Assembly: GCA_030690245.1 (NCBI GenBank)
Contig: JAUYGW010000313.1
Coordinates: 1-18,386, forward strand
Direction: 5' to 3'
Source of the DNA: Gallionella sp.
GTDB lineage: Bacteria; Pseudomonadota; Gammaproteobacteria; Burkholderiales; Gallionellaceae
DNA length: 18,386 nucleotides
A program made the position numbers and the translations under genes. Shown one piece after another: positions 7,309 to 13,739 of this stretch (position 1 is the stretch's first letter; each line of letters opens with the position of its first letter). Below the pieces are notes generated by a model. The model saw only the letters and a list, made by a program, of their open reading frames with translations, did no database searches and was not told the DNA's origin.

Positions 7309-8315
7309 TCTTCCCCCCTCAGCATCCCGATGAACCGGTCGATTTCCTCGCGCGACATCTGCCGCGAGGTTTCGAATTGCGTATGGGTTTCCGGCTGCCG
7401 CATATCCAGGCGGATGCCCCACAGCGGCCGGGTGCTGGTGGGCAGCATCGCGTAACGCACGTCGCCGAGCAGGCCTGAGTCATCCGGGTGCAAGGCGAGA
7501 TAGCCGTCCGAGAAGAAGTCGAAGCGCTGGATATCCCGGTGCAGCACCGAATCAGGAGAGAGCGCCGGCAGGTCGCGTGTCACATCGAAGGCGCGCGCCG
7601 TATTGCCCGGATAGATTCGCACGGTTGCACCCATGCCTGCCCGCACCGCATCGACGTAATAGACGCCATTGGCGCGGTAGATCGAGCGCCACAGCAGCAG
7701 GTTGCCCATGGTCGGCTTGACGGTCAGTTTTTCCGCTTCGTGCCCGCGCAGTATGATGGTCGCGCGCATCGCCTCTTCGGCGCGCTGGTGCTGGAACCAG
7801 CCGACGGACAGGTAGGCCGCCGCCAGCAGCAGGCCTATGCGCGCCGGCAGCGTCTTGCGCCAGCGCAGGCCGGCCAGCATCGCCGTGCCGAGGATCAGCG
7901 AAAGCAGCGGGTCGAAGATCGGGACGATGCTCCAGGCGATGCGCCCGCCGGTAAACGGCCACAGCAGGTGCGTGCCGTAACTGGTGCAGGCATCGAGCAA
8001 GCCGCTCGTCGCGCAGCCCAGCAAGGCATACAGATAGATGCGCCGGAAGGCGATTGGGTATCGGAGCGCCTTGAATGCGGGCCAGAGGATCAGCGCAACC
8101 AGCAGCGCCCCGACCGGAATGAAAATTAGCGCATGGGTGAACTGGCGGTGATACTCCAGCGTCAGCAGCGGGTCGGCGTCGGAGCGGATCAGCGCATCGG
8201 CATCCGCCAGCAGCGCCGCGAGGAAGCCCACCGTCGTGGCGGCGCGCGTTTCGCCTTTCCGGCTGCACGACTGGGCGAGGGTTCCGCCCAGCAGGCCGTG
8301 GGTCAGAATGTCCAT
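7305..8315 (-). CDS. DUF457/YdjM-type membrane-bound metal-dependent hydrolase-like protein
   Basis: This 336-residue protein starts MDILTHGLLGGTLAQ. It shows the conserved acidic and histidine positions of the YdjM/YbcI (PF04307) family: D2 and H6, D38 and D40 (LLADADAL), and the HRQFTH motif at 56-61. Four to five hydrophobic segments fill residues 63-180. A C-terminal soluble part of about 150 residues follows (WQHQ-like GWFQHQRAEEA onward). The family is annotated as membrane-bound metal-dependent hydrolase from motifs, with no confirmed substrate. The ATG at 8315 was chosen because family homology starts there; the frame is open 49 codons further upstream. It overlaps the DUF454 gene and is translationally coupled to it. 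Confidence 0.85.
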   Translation of the reverse strand: MDILTHGLLGGTLAQSCSRKGETRAATTVGFLAALLADADALIRSDADPLLTLEYHRQFTHALIFIPVGALLVALILWPAFKALRYPIAFRRIYLYALLGCATSGLLDACTSYGTHLLWPFTGGRIAWSIVPIFDPLLSLILGTAMLAGLRWRKTLPARIGLLLAAAYLSVGWFQHQRAEEAMRATIILRGHEAEKLTVKPTMGNLLLWRSIYRANGVYYVDAVRAGMGATVRIYPGNTARAFDVTRDLPALSPDSVLHRDIQRFDFFSDGYLALHPDDSGLLGDVRYAMLPTSTRPLWGIRLDMRQPETHTQFETSRQMSREEIDRFIGMLRGED

Positions 8316-8537
8316 ATGGCCGCGTTCCGTCGAACAGGTGCAACCAACCATTCCCGGGGCGGGTGGAGCAATATTCCCATCGGGGGGCAGTCGGCAAAGG
8401 TAAGCAGTGGCATGATCGGCGAGTCGAGATCCGGCATGATACCGGGGCGGCGAGTTTATCAATTGCCCGAATTCATGTCCATTGAAAGCCCATCACCCGG
8501 CAAGCCAGGCGCCCCTGTGCGGCTATACGCATCGGTG

Positions 8538-8546
8538 TGCTAGACT
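8538..8546 (+). promoter_or_regulatory. Possible extended -10 element for the DUF4124 gene
   Basis: TGCTAGACT reads as an extended -10 (TGN plus TAGACT, 4 of 6 matches) 33 bases upstream of the start. No convincing -35 is visible. This is a weak call, based only on position and the TG extension. Confidence 0.3.
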
Positions 8547-8578
8547 TAATCGAAATTTAAACCACAGGGATGGTTGCC

Positions 8579-9052
8579 ATGAAAAAAATTCTGCTGATTC
8601 TGTTAATGCTGGCCAGCACAACTGCTTTTGCCGCACTCAGTAAATGGGTGGATGCGGATGGCAAAGTGCATTATTCCGATCAACCGCCTCCCGCCAATGT
8701 GAAAGCAAAGACACTGCGCGTTACGCCGGAGGCCACTGCTCCCGTGAGCGCAAGCGGCGTGGCTGCGGCGAGCGCGCCTGTCGCGCCAAAAACCATCGCG
8801 GAACGCGAAGCAGAATTGAAAAAGGCTCAGCAGGCGAAGAAGGAAGCCGCCGACAAGGCCGCCCAGGAGCAAGCCAGGATAGACGCAGAAAAAGCCGATT
8901 GTGCTGCCGCACAACAGAATTTGCGCGCCCTGCAGGAGGGGATGCGTATGGTGGAGATCGATGCCAAAGGCGAGCGTTCCTACCTGGACGACGAACAGCG
9001 CCGACAACGCATTGAAAAAGCCCAACAGGAAATCAAGGCTTACTGCAAATGA
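8579..9052 (+). CDS. Secreted DUF4124-domain protein
   Basis: This 157-residue protein has a signal peptide (MKKILLILLMLASTTAFA, cleavage likely after residue 18). A DUF4124 domain follows at about 19-55, recognisable by KWVDADGKVHYSDQPPP. After an Ala/Pro-rich linker comes a long charged helix, probably a coiled coil (about 80-155, rich in AELKKAQQAKKEAADKAA). Such proteins are common in beta- and gammaproteobacteria and are assumed to be envelope proteins; no function is established. ATG 8579 is preferred over ATG 8570 because AGGGA at 8566-8570 gives normal spacing to it. Two cysteines, one in the coiled coil and one near the C-terminus, could pair. Confidence 0.88.
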   Translation: MKKILLILLMLASTTAFAALSKWVDADGKVHYSDQPPPANVKAKTLRVTPEATAPVSASGVAAASAPVAPKTIAEREAELKKAQQAKKEAADKAAQEQARIDAEKADCAAAQQNLRALQEGMRMVEIDAKGERSYLDDEQRRQRIEKAQQEIKAYCK

Positions 9053-9124
9053 TCGGTGAGCCGCATTTTCTCGACAAAAACACCTGTTTTTCACCGCAAC
9101 ACAATTCACCGCTAGAATCTATAG

Positions 9125-9148
9125 GCCGAAATATATAGACATTTCGGC
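9125..9148. promoter_or_regulatory. Inverted repeat in the gap before the small Cys4 gene
   Basis: GCCGAAAT and ATTTCGGC form an 8-bp perfect inverted repeat with an 8-bp spacer in an AT-rich stretch containing repeated ATATAG. It may be an operator or a weak hairpin. No T-run follows, and it is not recognised as a known site. Confidence 0.35.
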
Positions 9149-9172
9149 ATATAGGCATTTTCCTGCTTGGGT

Positions 9173-9199
9173 GGTAAATTTTAAGCGCATAAATTTACC
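9173..9199 (+). promoter_or_regulatory. AU-rich hairpin or operator at the start of the small Cys4 gene
   Basis: GGTAAATTT and AAATTTACC form a perfect 9-bp inverted repeat around a 9-nt loop. It ends four bases before the AGGAGG ribosome binding site (9204-9209). It also overlaps a weak promoter-like pair (TTGGGT, 17 bp, TAAATT). It could be a repressor site or an mRNA hairpin that affects ribosome access. Confidence 0.4.
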
Positions 9200-9214
9200 A
9201 ATCAGGAGGCTGCC

Positions 9215-9403
9215 GTGGACATCGCGAATACCGTAAAACAAGAAGAGGGCAGATCATTCAGCCTCCAAGCCGAAATTATCAGGCAGATACAAACCAATGA
9301 TGGGCAGACCCCCTGTTATGCCACTTCTGCCAGCAAGCAGTGCGACAACAAAGAGTGCGGTTGGCGCCACGACTGCTTCGATGAAGTCCGCGAACGCGAG
9401 TAG
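9215..9403 (+). CDS. Small four-cysteine protein, conserved hypothetical
   Basis: A 62-residue protein starts with GTG behind a full AGGAGG ribosome binding site at 5-base spacing, which strongly supports translation. Residues 1-25 look helical (SLQAEIIRQIQTNDG). The C-terminal half has four cysteines spaced C-x8-C-x4-C-x5-C within TPCYATSASKQCDNKECGW and RHDCFDE, which suggests a zinc or iron site, or disulfides if exported. No signal peptide is visible. The fold family is not recognised with certainty. It stands alone between the DUF4124 gene and a stretch without genes, with an inverted repeat directly before its ribosome binding site. Confidence 0.75.
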   Translation: MDIANTVKQEEGRSFSLQAEIIRQIQTNDGQTPCYATSASKQCDNKECGWRHDCFDEVRERE

Positions 9404-9482
9404 TGCCTGTCGCAAACCTGCCGAATGCCGCGTTACCGCATTCTCTTGCTGCGCCACCTGAAAATTCACCAGCCCTATTTTT

Positions 9483-9504
9483 CCAGGGTAATTGCCCTGG
9501 TTTT
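9483..9504 (+). terminator. Weak intrinsic terminator-like hairpin
   Basis: CCAGGG and CCCTGG form a 6-bp stem with a 6-nt loop, followed by TTTT, about 80 bases after the small Cys4 gene. The T-run is short, so termination may be partial. The remainder of 9404-9754 holds only this, a CATTGC/GCAATG hairpin at 9556-9571 and the repeat at 9576; no gene is seen. Confidence 0.45.
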
Positions 9505-9575
9505 GAGCCCTCTCGGCTTTTCGATTTAACCCAGATAGTTCATTAGCTCTTGAGGCATTGCAAAAGCAATGGGTT

Positions 9576-9618
9576 GTCGGGTTTTAACCCGACATGTCGG
9601 GCTGAAGCCCGACCTACA
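9576..9618 (+). repeat. REP-like doublet, family A
   Basis: Two 18-bp palindromes in a row, GTCGGGTTTTAACCCGAC (9576-9593) and GTCGGGCTGAAGCCCGAC (9596-9613), are separated by two bases. The second ends in CTACA, the reverse of the TGTAG start seen in the copies at 951 and 17748. It lies between the small Cys4 gene and the cytochrome gene. Confidence 0.75.
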
Positions 9619-9754
9619 CCCAAATAGATTATCCGGGTTTAAAGCGGCGAGTTGGTTTGTAGCCCCCCGCGTTACCTGAGCGGGAAGATGCTCAACTGCC
9701 ATACCCCAGCCTTCGTCGATATCTGCTTTAGTGTTCAGACACCCGCCCTGGCGC

Positions 9755-10135
9755 TTACTTCAATTTGTAGTAACGCTGATTGAGATAGGCGCCGAGATGC
9801 TGTTGCTCCTGTATGGTGAGAGTCTTGCCGATGATGCCGGAACACAGGGTCATCTGTTTGATCAGCTCTTCAGGGCTGGTCACCGTGCGGTCGGGACGCG
9901 TGAAGATGGCACTGCCGTCCCCGCCCACTTTGTCGATGTGGCAACCGTTGCATTTGTACTGATCAAACAGCTTTTCCCCAGCCTGCGCATCGCCGTCTGA
10001 AAAGGAAGTGGCTTGTGCCGTGGATGATAGCGATGGCAGCGTGGGACACACATCGCTGTCTGCAAAGGGTGAAGCTTGCGCGCAGACGCAGACGCAGCCG
10101 CACAGCAATAACAAGGTGGCGATGACTTTTTTCAT
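9755..10135 (-). CDS. Periplasmic monohaem cytochrome c
   Basis: This 126-residue protein has an N-terminal signal sequence unusually rich in cysteine (LLLLCGCVCVCAQAS). One c-type haem site, CNGCH (62-66), sits in GEKLFDQYKCNGCHIDKVGG. Met95 (KQMTLCSG) is the likely second axial ligand. The C-terminal helix LTIQEQQHLGAYLNQRYY is typical of class I cytochromes. Cysteines at about 30 and 98 could form a disulfide. Cys14 is near a lipobox-like context, so anchoring as a lipoprotein is possible but unproven. It starts two bases after the stop of the binding-protein gene and is surely co-transcribed with it. The redox partner is unknown. Confidence 0.9.
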   Translation of the reverse strand: MKKVIATLLLLCGCVCVCAQASPFADSDVCPTLPSLSSTAQATSFSDGDAQAGEKLFDQYKCNGCHIDKVGGDGSAIFTRPDRTVTSPEELIKQMTLCSGIIGKTLTIQEQQHLGAYLNQRYYKLK

Positions 10136-10136
10136 G

Positions 10137-10931
10137 CTACTTTTTCACCCCTATGTGTTTCAATGATTCCACGATCTCCTGTCCTTCCGGGCTCAGGGCG
10201 AAATCAACAAAGGCCTTGGTGTCGCTGTTTGCATCCTTCCTTGTGACGACGTTATAGTTTTGATAGAGGTCATATTTGGCGGGGACGGTTTTGCTGTCCG
10301 GCAAGTTTCCATCTATCGTCAGCACTTTTACATCAGCGCTTTCGTAGCCGTAAATCTGGAGCCCCATGGCTCCTTCGTTTGCCTCGACCAGCTTGTTGGT
10401 TCCCTCCACGGGGTCGCCCGGCTTCTCGGGTGACAGCCTCTTGATGTCTTTGCCGAATGGGGCCGACCTCTTGGCAAAAATTGTGGTTGTGCAGGGCTGC
10501 AGGAGGACGTTCTTTATTTCAAGGTCGCTGCCGCCGACCTCTTTCCAGTTCCTGATCTTGCCGGAGAGGATATCCTTGAGTTGTTGCAGTTTCAGGTCGT
10601 TGACGGGATTGCTCCGGTTAACCACCACTACCGTCGGCGCCTTTGCAATAACGGTGTTGCCGGTTCCCTCGGGAAGATAATCAAGCACCACCTCATGGGT
10701 GCTCACCCCGATATCGACTTCTCCGTGGCTGGCCTTGTAAATGCCGGCGCCGCAGGATGACCCCACAATCTCCACGCTCTTCCCGGTCTTCCTGGTAAAT
10801 GCCTCTCCCAGCTTCTTGGCCAAAGGCACCGTGCAGGGGTCGCCCATGATGGTGATAGCCTCGGCGGCCATCACGCCCTGCGCGGGTAAAACCGACAAAA
10901 ACAGCGTTGCAGCAAATACAAACTTCTTCAT
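10137..10931 (-). CDS. PstS-like periplasmic binding protein with cysteines in the ligand loops
   Basis: This 264-residue protein has a signal peptide (cleavage likely after VMA22). It has the fold pattern of PstS/PBP-like type 2 solute-binding proteins: a glycine-rich N-terminal strand, GEVDIGVSTHEV (usual PstS equivalent VDFGASD), ILSGKIRNWKEVGG, EGAMGLQIYGY and a C-terminal FVDFALSPEGQEIV. The loops that normally offer Ser/Thr/Gly to phosphate read GDPCTVP (C33), GSSCGAGI (C60) and QPCTTTIF (C147). The ligand may therefore not be phosphate. No permease or ATPase is adjacent; the partner is a cytochrome c, so a sensing or electron-transfer role is possible. ATG 10931 is preferred because AGGG lies six bases upstream. 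Confidence 0.8.
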   Translation of the reverse strand: MKKFVFAATLFLSVLPAQGVMAAEAITIMGDPCTVPLAKKLGEAFTRKTGKSVEIVGSSCGAGIYKASHGEVDIGVSTHEVVLDYLPEGTGNTVIAKAPTVVVVNRSNPVNDLKLQQLKDILSGKIRNWKEVGGSDLEIKNVLLQPCTTTIFAKRSAPFGKDIKRLSPEKPGDPVEGTNKLVEANEGAMGLQIYGYESADVKVLTIDGNLPDSKTVPAKYDLYQNYNVVTRKDANSDTKAFVDFALSPEGQEIVESLKHIGVKK

Positions 10932-10937
10932 GATCAT

Positions 10938-11284
10938 CCCTGTTTAAAAAACCTATCCAGATCCCTGCCGACACAAAAAGGCACGGCCAGAAATCGCGAA
11001 AGGAAAGACAGGCATGAGGGAACACGCACACGGAATTTCATAAGGAATTCGCGCAATAGAAAGCTCCGCTAGCCACTAATGCGTAGTGGGCAACCGGGAA
11101 ACGGCAGGAGCTCGCACCTCGATGATCTGCTGACCTGCACACTGGCAGCGCTTTGATACGGTACATTCTGCCGAAACAGAATCAGGTCAGCTTCACGCTG
11201 GCCGTCAGACCCGGCTCGCCTCCCATAGGAAGACAAAGACGGCGTTACGGCGAGCCAACCGGAAACCACTACGACAGCAGACGG
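10938..11284 (-). promoter_or_regulatory. Long structured leader of the binding protein-cytochrome operon (candidate)
   Basis: No gene is seen in this stretch upstream of the PstS-like gene. It holds several inverted repeats: GGCTCGCC/GGCGAGCC (11213-11220 with 11249-11256), GCTGACCTG/CAGGTCAGC (11129-11137 with 11183-11191), and CCACTA/TAGTGG (11073-11078 with 11084-11089). If transcription starts at the promoter near 11285-11293, the mRNA leader is about 340 nt. That is long enough for a riboswitch or other cis-regulatory RNA. It does not match a riboswitch class known to me. Confidence 0.4.
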
Positions 11285-11293
11285 ATTTTAGCA
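11285..11293 (-). promoter_or_regulatory. Extended -10 promoter element for the binding protein-cytochrome operon
   Basis: On the minus strand TGCTAAAAT matches an extended -10 (TGN plus TAAAAT, 5 of 6). No good -35 is visible, as is usual for extended -10 promoters. Transcription would start near 11278. Confidence 0.45.
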
Positions 11294-11337
11294 GATGGGG
11301 AGGTGTCGAGGATGCCTAACAAATGCAAAGCATCTTG

Positions 11338-11661
11338 CTATGCTAATTCAACCGTATGAACCTCAATTCCAACTTTCAGGCGTGCACGGATGGCGCCGAA
11401 AATAGCAGCGAGGTTATCCATGCTTGGGTTGCCTTTGGGCGATAACATGCGGTGCAGGCTTTTGCTGGGTTTGTCAGTCAGCACGGCCAACTGCTCAAAT
11501 CCCACCGTGGCATTCACGAGGTCGCGAAGGATGAGGCGCGCCGTTTCCGGTTCGTCACTCAAAAATAAAGTTGCCGCTTCATCAAGTAGAGCTTTCGCAA
11601 ACTCAGGATCGCGTTCAACGCGCTCAATGACGGTTTGTTTAAAATTTCGGGTTAGAGCCAT
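11338..11661 (-). CDS. HigA-like HTH antitoxin-type regulator, without a visible toxin partner
   Basis: A 107-residue DNA-binding protein of the addiction-module antidote type (HTH/XRE-like, COG3636-like). The motif DEAATLFLSDEPETARLILRDLVNATVGFEQLA is visible as EPETARLILRDLV and NATVGFEQLA. The helix-turn-helix lies around TDKPSKSLHRMLSPKGNPSMDNLAAIF (read as KPSKSLHRMLSPKGNPSMDN). Antitoxins of this type repress their own operon. No RelE/HigB-type toxin gene is found on either side, so it is an orphan or its partner is lost. The AGAGGTGA ribosome binding site is one copy of an 8-bp duplication made by the mobile element directly upstream, so the native promoter is now displaced. Confidence 0.8.
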   Translation of the reverse strand: MALTRNFKQTVIERVERDPEFAKALLDEAATLFLSDEPETARLILRDLVNATVGFEQLAVLTDKPSKSLHRMLSPKGNPSMDNLAAIFGAIRARLKVGIEVHTVELA

Positions 11662-11673
11662 GTGATCACCTCT

Positions 11674-11865
11674 CCTGATTAGCCATAAAGTTCAGTTGCA
11701 CAATAAAAGAACCGTCATTCCCGCGCAGGCGGGAATCCAGCATAAAAATAGACCCGCAAAGCGGGACAGAAAATTGGTTTTGTCCCGCTTCGCGGGGGAT
11801 TGATCAATCATCTGGATTCCCGCCTGCGCGGGAATGACGTGTGCTGAACATTGTGGCTAATCAGG
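11674..11865. mobile_element. 192-bp MITE-like element with 12-bp terminal inverted repeats and 8-bp target duplication
   Basis: Both ends are CCTGATTAGCCA (11674-11685; reverse complement at 11854-11865). The similarity extends inward to about 20 of 22 bases. Directly outside lie identical 8-bp direct repeats TCACCTCT (11666-11673 and 11866-11873). Inside are perfect 28-bp inverted arms (11713-11740 and 11812-11839, starting CGTCATTCCCGCGC) and an inner pair GCGGGACA/TGTCCCGC. It encodes nothing. This is the structure of a non-autonomous DNA transposon; the mobilising transposase is not in the window. Confidence 0.85.
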
Positions 11866-11964
11866 TCACCTCTTGTTTTGTTCAGTTTTAATGGTAACGT
11901 ATAGGCGACTATCGTTCAAGCGCAGGACAACCGGAGAAACTGGCTGGGGCTAATGGCATGGCCT

Positions 11965-11980
11965 GTCAAACGGGTTTGAC
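11965..11980. promoter_or_regulatory. Palindromic operator candidate upstream of the restriction-modification operon
   Basis: GTCAAAC and GTTTGAC form a perfect 7-bp inverted repeat with a 2-bp centre, about 120 bases before mod. TTGACG at 11976-11981 could also be a -35 hexamer, but no -10 at proper spacing is seen. The rest of 11881-12030 holds no recognisable gene. Confidence 0.35.
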
Positions 11981-12030
11981 GGTATGATTCGCCAATCCGC
12001 CCGGGGCGATAAATATAACAAACGGGATTC

Positions 12031-12096
12031 ATGAACAAAGACCAACTCAAGAAGCTGGAAGCCAGTCAGGGAATCGTTAACTCATGCCCACGCTAG
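12031..12096 (+). pseudogene. Probable remnant of the start of a type I hsdM
   Basis: A 21-codon frame starting ATG reads MNKDQLKKLEAS and then loses similarity (QGIVNSCPR) before its stop, which overlaps the start of mod. The first 12 residues are the typical beginning of one class of type I methyltransferase HsdM, where the next residues would be LWAAAD-like. It is too short for certainty, but an hsdS tail is found at the other end of the operon. It could serve as a leader peptide coupled to mod. Confidence 0.45.
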
Positions 12097-13739
12097 ACTG
12101 GCTCAACCGCGCCGAGGCGCTGACCTTATCCGACAAAGTACCGTACCGCGTGCTCGATCCCGTGTCCGAGCATCACTCCCCTCGCCCGCTTGCGGGAGCA
12201 CCAAAGGCAGGCAATCCGCTATCCGGCAAGCCGGATGCGGAGTTGACACAGGGGCAGGGGGAGAGGGTGGCGAGCGATGACAACCTGCTGATTCAGGGCG
12301 ACAACCTCGATGCGCTCAAGGCGCTGCTGCCGTTCTATCGCGGCCGCGTGAAGTGCATTTTCATCGACCCGCCGTACAACACCAAAAGCGCGTTCGAGCA
12401 TTACGACGACAACCTCGAACACAGCCAGTGGCTTTCCATGATGTACCCGCGCCTCGTGCTGCTGCGCGAACTGCTGCATGAATCCGGCAGCATCTGGGTG
12501 ACCATAGACGACAATGAAGGGCACTACCTCAAGGTGCTGATGGATGAGGTGTTCGGGCGCTCAAATTTTGTAGTAAATGCTTTGTGGCAAAAGCGGACAT
12601 CACCGGATGCCAGATTGCCACTTGGTGATGCGCACGATCACTTGTTGCTGTACGCAAAACAACGCAATTTATTGCAGCTTGGCAAATTGCCTCAAAGCGC
12701 AAAGCAATTAAAGAACTTCAAAAATCCAGATAACGACCCTCGTGGTGCTTGGGCTTCGTCAGATTATTCGGCTCAAGGTTTTCGACTGAACCAAATGTAC
12801 GAAATAGTGACTCCCAGTGGGCGAAAAGTTTCCCCGCCACCGGGATCTTGCTGGAAAAACGTTGAGTCTGTTTTTTTGCAACTTGTCGCTAATAACCGCA
12901 TCTGGTTTGGTAAAGACGGCAATGGAGTGCCTCGTCGCAAAACATTTCTTTCCGAATCAGAGGGGGTTTCCGCTTGGTCGTGGTGGACAAATGAAGAAGT
13001 TGGACACAATCAAGAAGCGAAAAAAGAAATCAATAATTTGTTCGGTGCTGATGAGGCATTTACCACGCCAAAACCTGAAAGGCTGCTGCAACGCATTCTT
13101 CAGTTAGCCACCAACCCCGGCGATCTCGTGCTCGACAGTTTTCTCGGCAGCGGCACCACCGCCGCCGTGGCGCACAAGATGGGGCGGCGTTGGATCGGCA
13201 TCGAGATGGGCGAACATGCCCAGACGCATTGCCTGCCGCGCCTGCAGAAGGTGATCGAAGGCGAACAGGGCGGCATCTCGCAGGCGGTGAACTGGCAGGG
13301 CGGCGGCGGTTTCCGTTTTCTGCGCCTGGGCGAGCCGATGTTCAATGCAGACGGCAGCATTCATCCGGCGGTGCGCTTTGCGACGCTGGGGAGTTTTGTG
13401 TGGATGCAGGAAACGGGCGCGCCGCTTGCCCTCTCCCCCACCCCCTCTCCCGCAAGCGGGAGAGGGGGGAGCGTAGCGGAGGGAGAGGGGAACAAGACTC
13501 CGTTGCTCGGGGTGCATGAGGGGCGCGCAATCTATCTGCTGTTCAACGGCATCCTCGGCGACAAGCGCCCGGCTTCCGGCAATGTGCTGACCAACGAGGT
13601 GCTGGCGGCGATTGAGCGCATCTGCCCGCATGACGGGCCGAAGATCATTTACGGCGAGGCGTGCCGCCTGGGTGCGGCGCGGCTGGCTGCGGCGGGGGTG
13701 ACGTTCAAACATATTCCTTACGATGTGAAGGCGCGATGA
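12084..13739 (+). CDS. mod: Type III restriction-modification methyltransferase Mod (N6-adenine, beta class)
   Basis: This 551-residue protein transfers methyl from S-adenosylmethionine to adenine in the recognition site, protecting host DNA and giving specificity to Res. The catalytic motif DPPY is at 95-98 (CIFIDPPYNT) and the AdoMet motif DSFLGSGTT at 351-359. The catalytic motif comes first, as in beta-class enzymes (N6_N4_Mtase). The region between them, about residues 160-335, should hold target recognition; its DNA (about 12562-13095) is visibly richer in A/T than the flanks. Two stretches, about residues 31-62 and 449-469, are translated palindromic repeats. Start ATG 12084 gives the familiar MPTLDW beginning. 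The stop overlaps the next gene (ATGATGA). Confidence 0.93.
   Translation: MPTLDWLNRAEALTLSDKVPYRVLDPVSEHHSPRPLAGAPKAGNPLSGKPDAELTQGQGERVASDDNLLIQGDNLDALKALLPFYRGRVKCIFIDPPYNTKSAFEHYDDNLEHSQWLSMMYPRLVLLRELLHESGSIWVTIDDNEGHYLKVLMDEVFGRSNFVVNALWQKRTSPDARLPLGDAHDHLLLYAKQRNLLQLGKLPQSAKQLKNFKNPDNDPRGAWASSDYSAQGFRLNQMYEIVTPSGRKVSPPPGSCWKNVESVFLQLVANNRIWFGKDGNGVPRRKTFLSESEGVSAWSWWTNEEVGHNQEAKKEINNLFGADEAFTTPKPERLLQRILQLATNPGDLVLDSFLGSGTTAAVAHKMGRRWIGIEMGEHAQTHCLPRLQKVIEGEQGGISQAVNWQGGGGFRFLRLGEPMFNADGSIHPAVRFATLGSFVWMQETGAPLALSPTPSPASGRGGSVAEGEGNKTPLLGVHEGRAIYLLFNGILGDKRPASGNVLTNEVLAAIERICPHDGPKIIYGEACRLGAARLAAAGVTFKHIPYDVKAR
12176..12267 (+). repeat. Palindrome-rich repeat inserted in frame near the start of mod
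   Basis: The left end CTCCCCTCGCCC and right end GGGGCAGGGGGAGAGGG are imperfect inverted copies. Inside are CCCGC/GCGGG (12185-12196) and ATCCGGC/GCCGGAT (12221-12236). It encodes the proline/glycine-rich stretch after residue 30 of Mod (SPRPLAGAPKAGNPLSGKPD), which interrupts the normal link between VPYRVLDP and NLLIQGDNLDALKALLP. Exact ends are uncertain. Confidence 0.6.
13429..13490 (+). repeat. Palindromic repeat inserted in frame in the C-terminal part of mod
   Basis: The core is a perfect 13-bp inverted repeat (CCCCCTCTCCCGC at 13441-13453 and its complement at 13456-13468). Outer CCCTCTCCCC and GGGAGAGGGG stretches flank it. The approximately 63-bp unit adds 21 codons and is read as SPTPSPASGRGGSVAEGEG in Mod. 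CCCTCTCCCGC-type palindromes are dispersed repeats, not part of the methyltransferase family. Confidence 0.75.

Noticed and set aside
9731..10000. Plus-strand 89-codon frame opposite the cytochrome c gene
   Set aside because: It is antisense to a cytochrome with an intact CNGCH site and signal peptide.
11069..11269. Minus-strand 66-codon frame in the leader of the binding protein-cytochrome operon
   Set aside because: No ribosome binding site or known motif is present; the region is better explained by RNA hairpins.
11866..11949. Minus-strand frame of 27 codons ending ...VTIKTEQNKR with its stop inside the 8-bp duplication; could be the tail of a lost toxin gene upstream of the HTH gene
   Set aside because: The ancestral spacing (stop, four bases, ATG) is suggestive of a toxin-antitoxin operon. 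However, the residues match no RelE/HigB C-terminus I recognise, and a stop precedes it directly.
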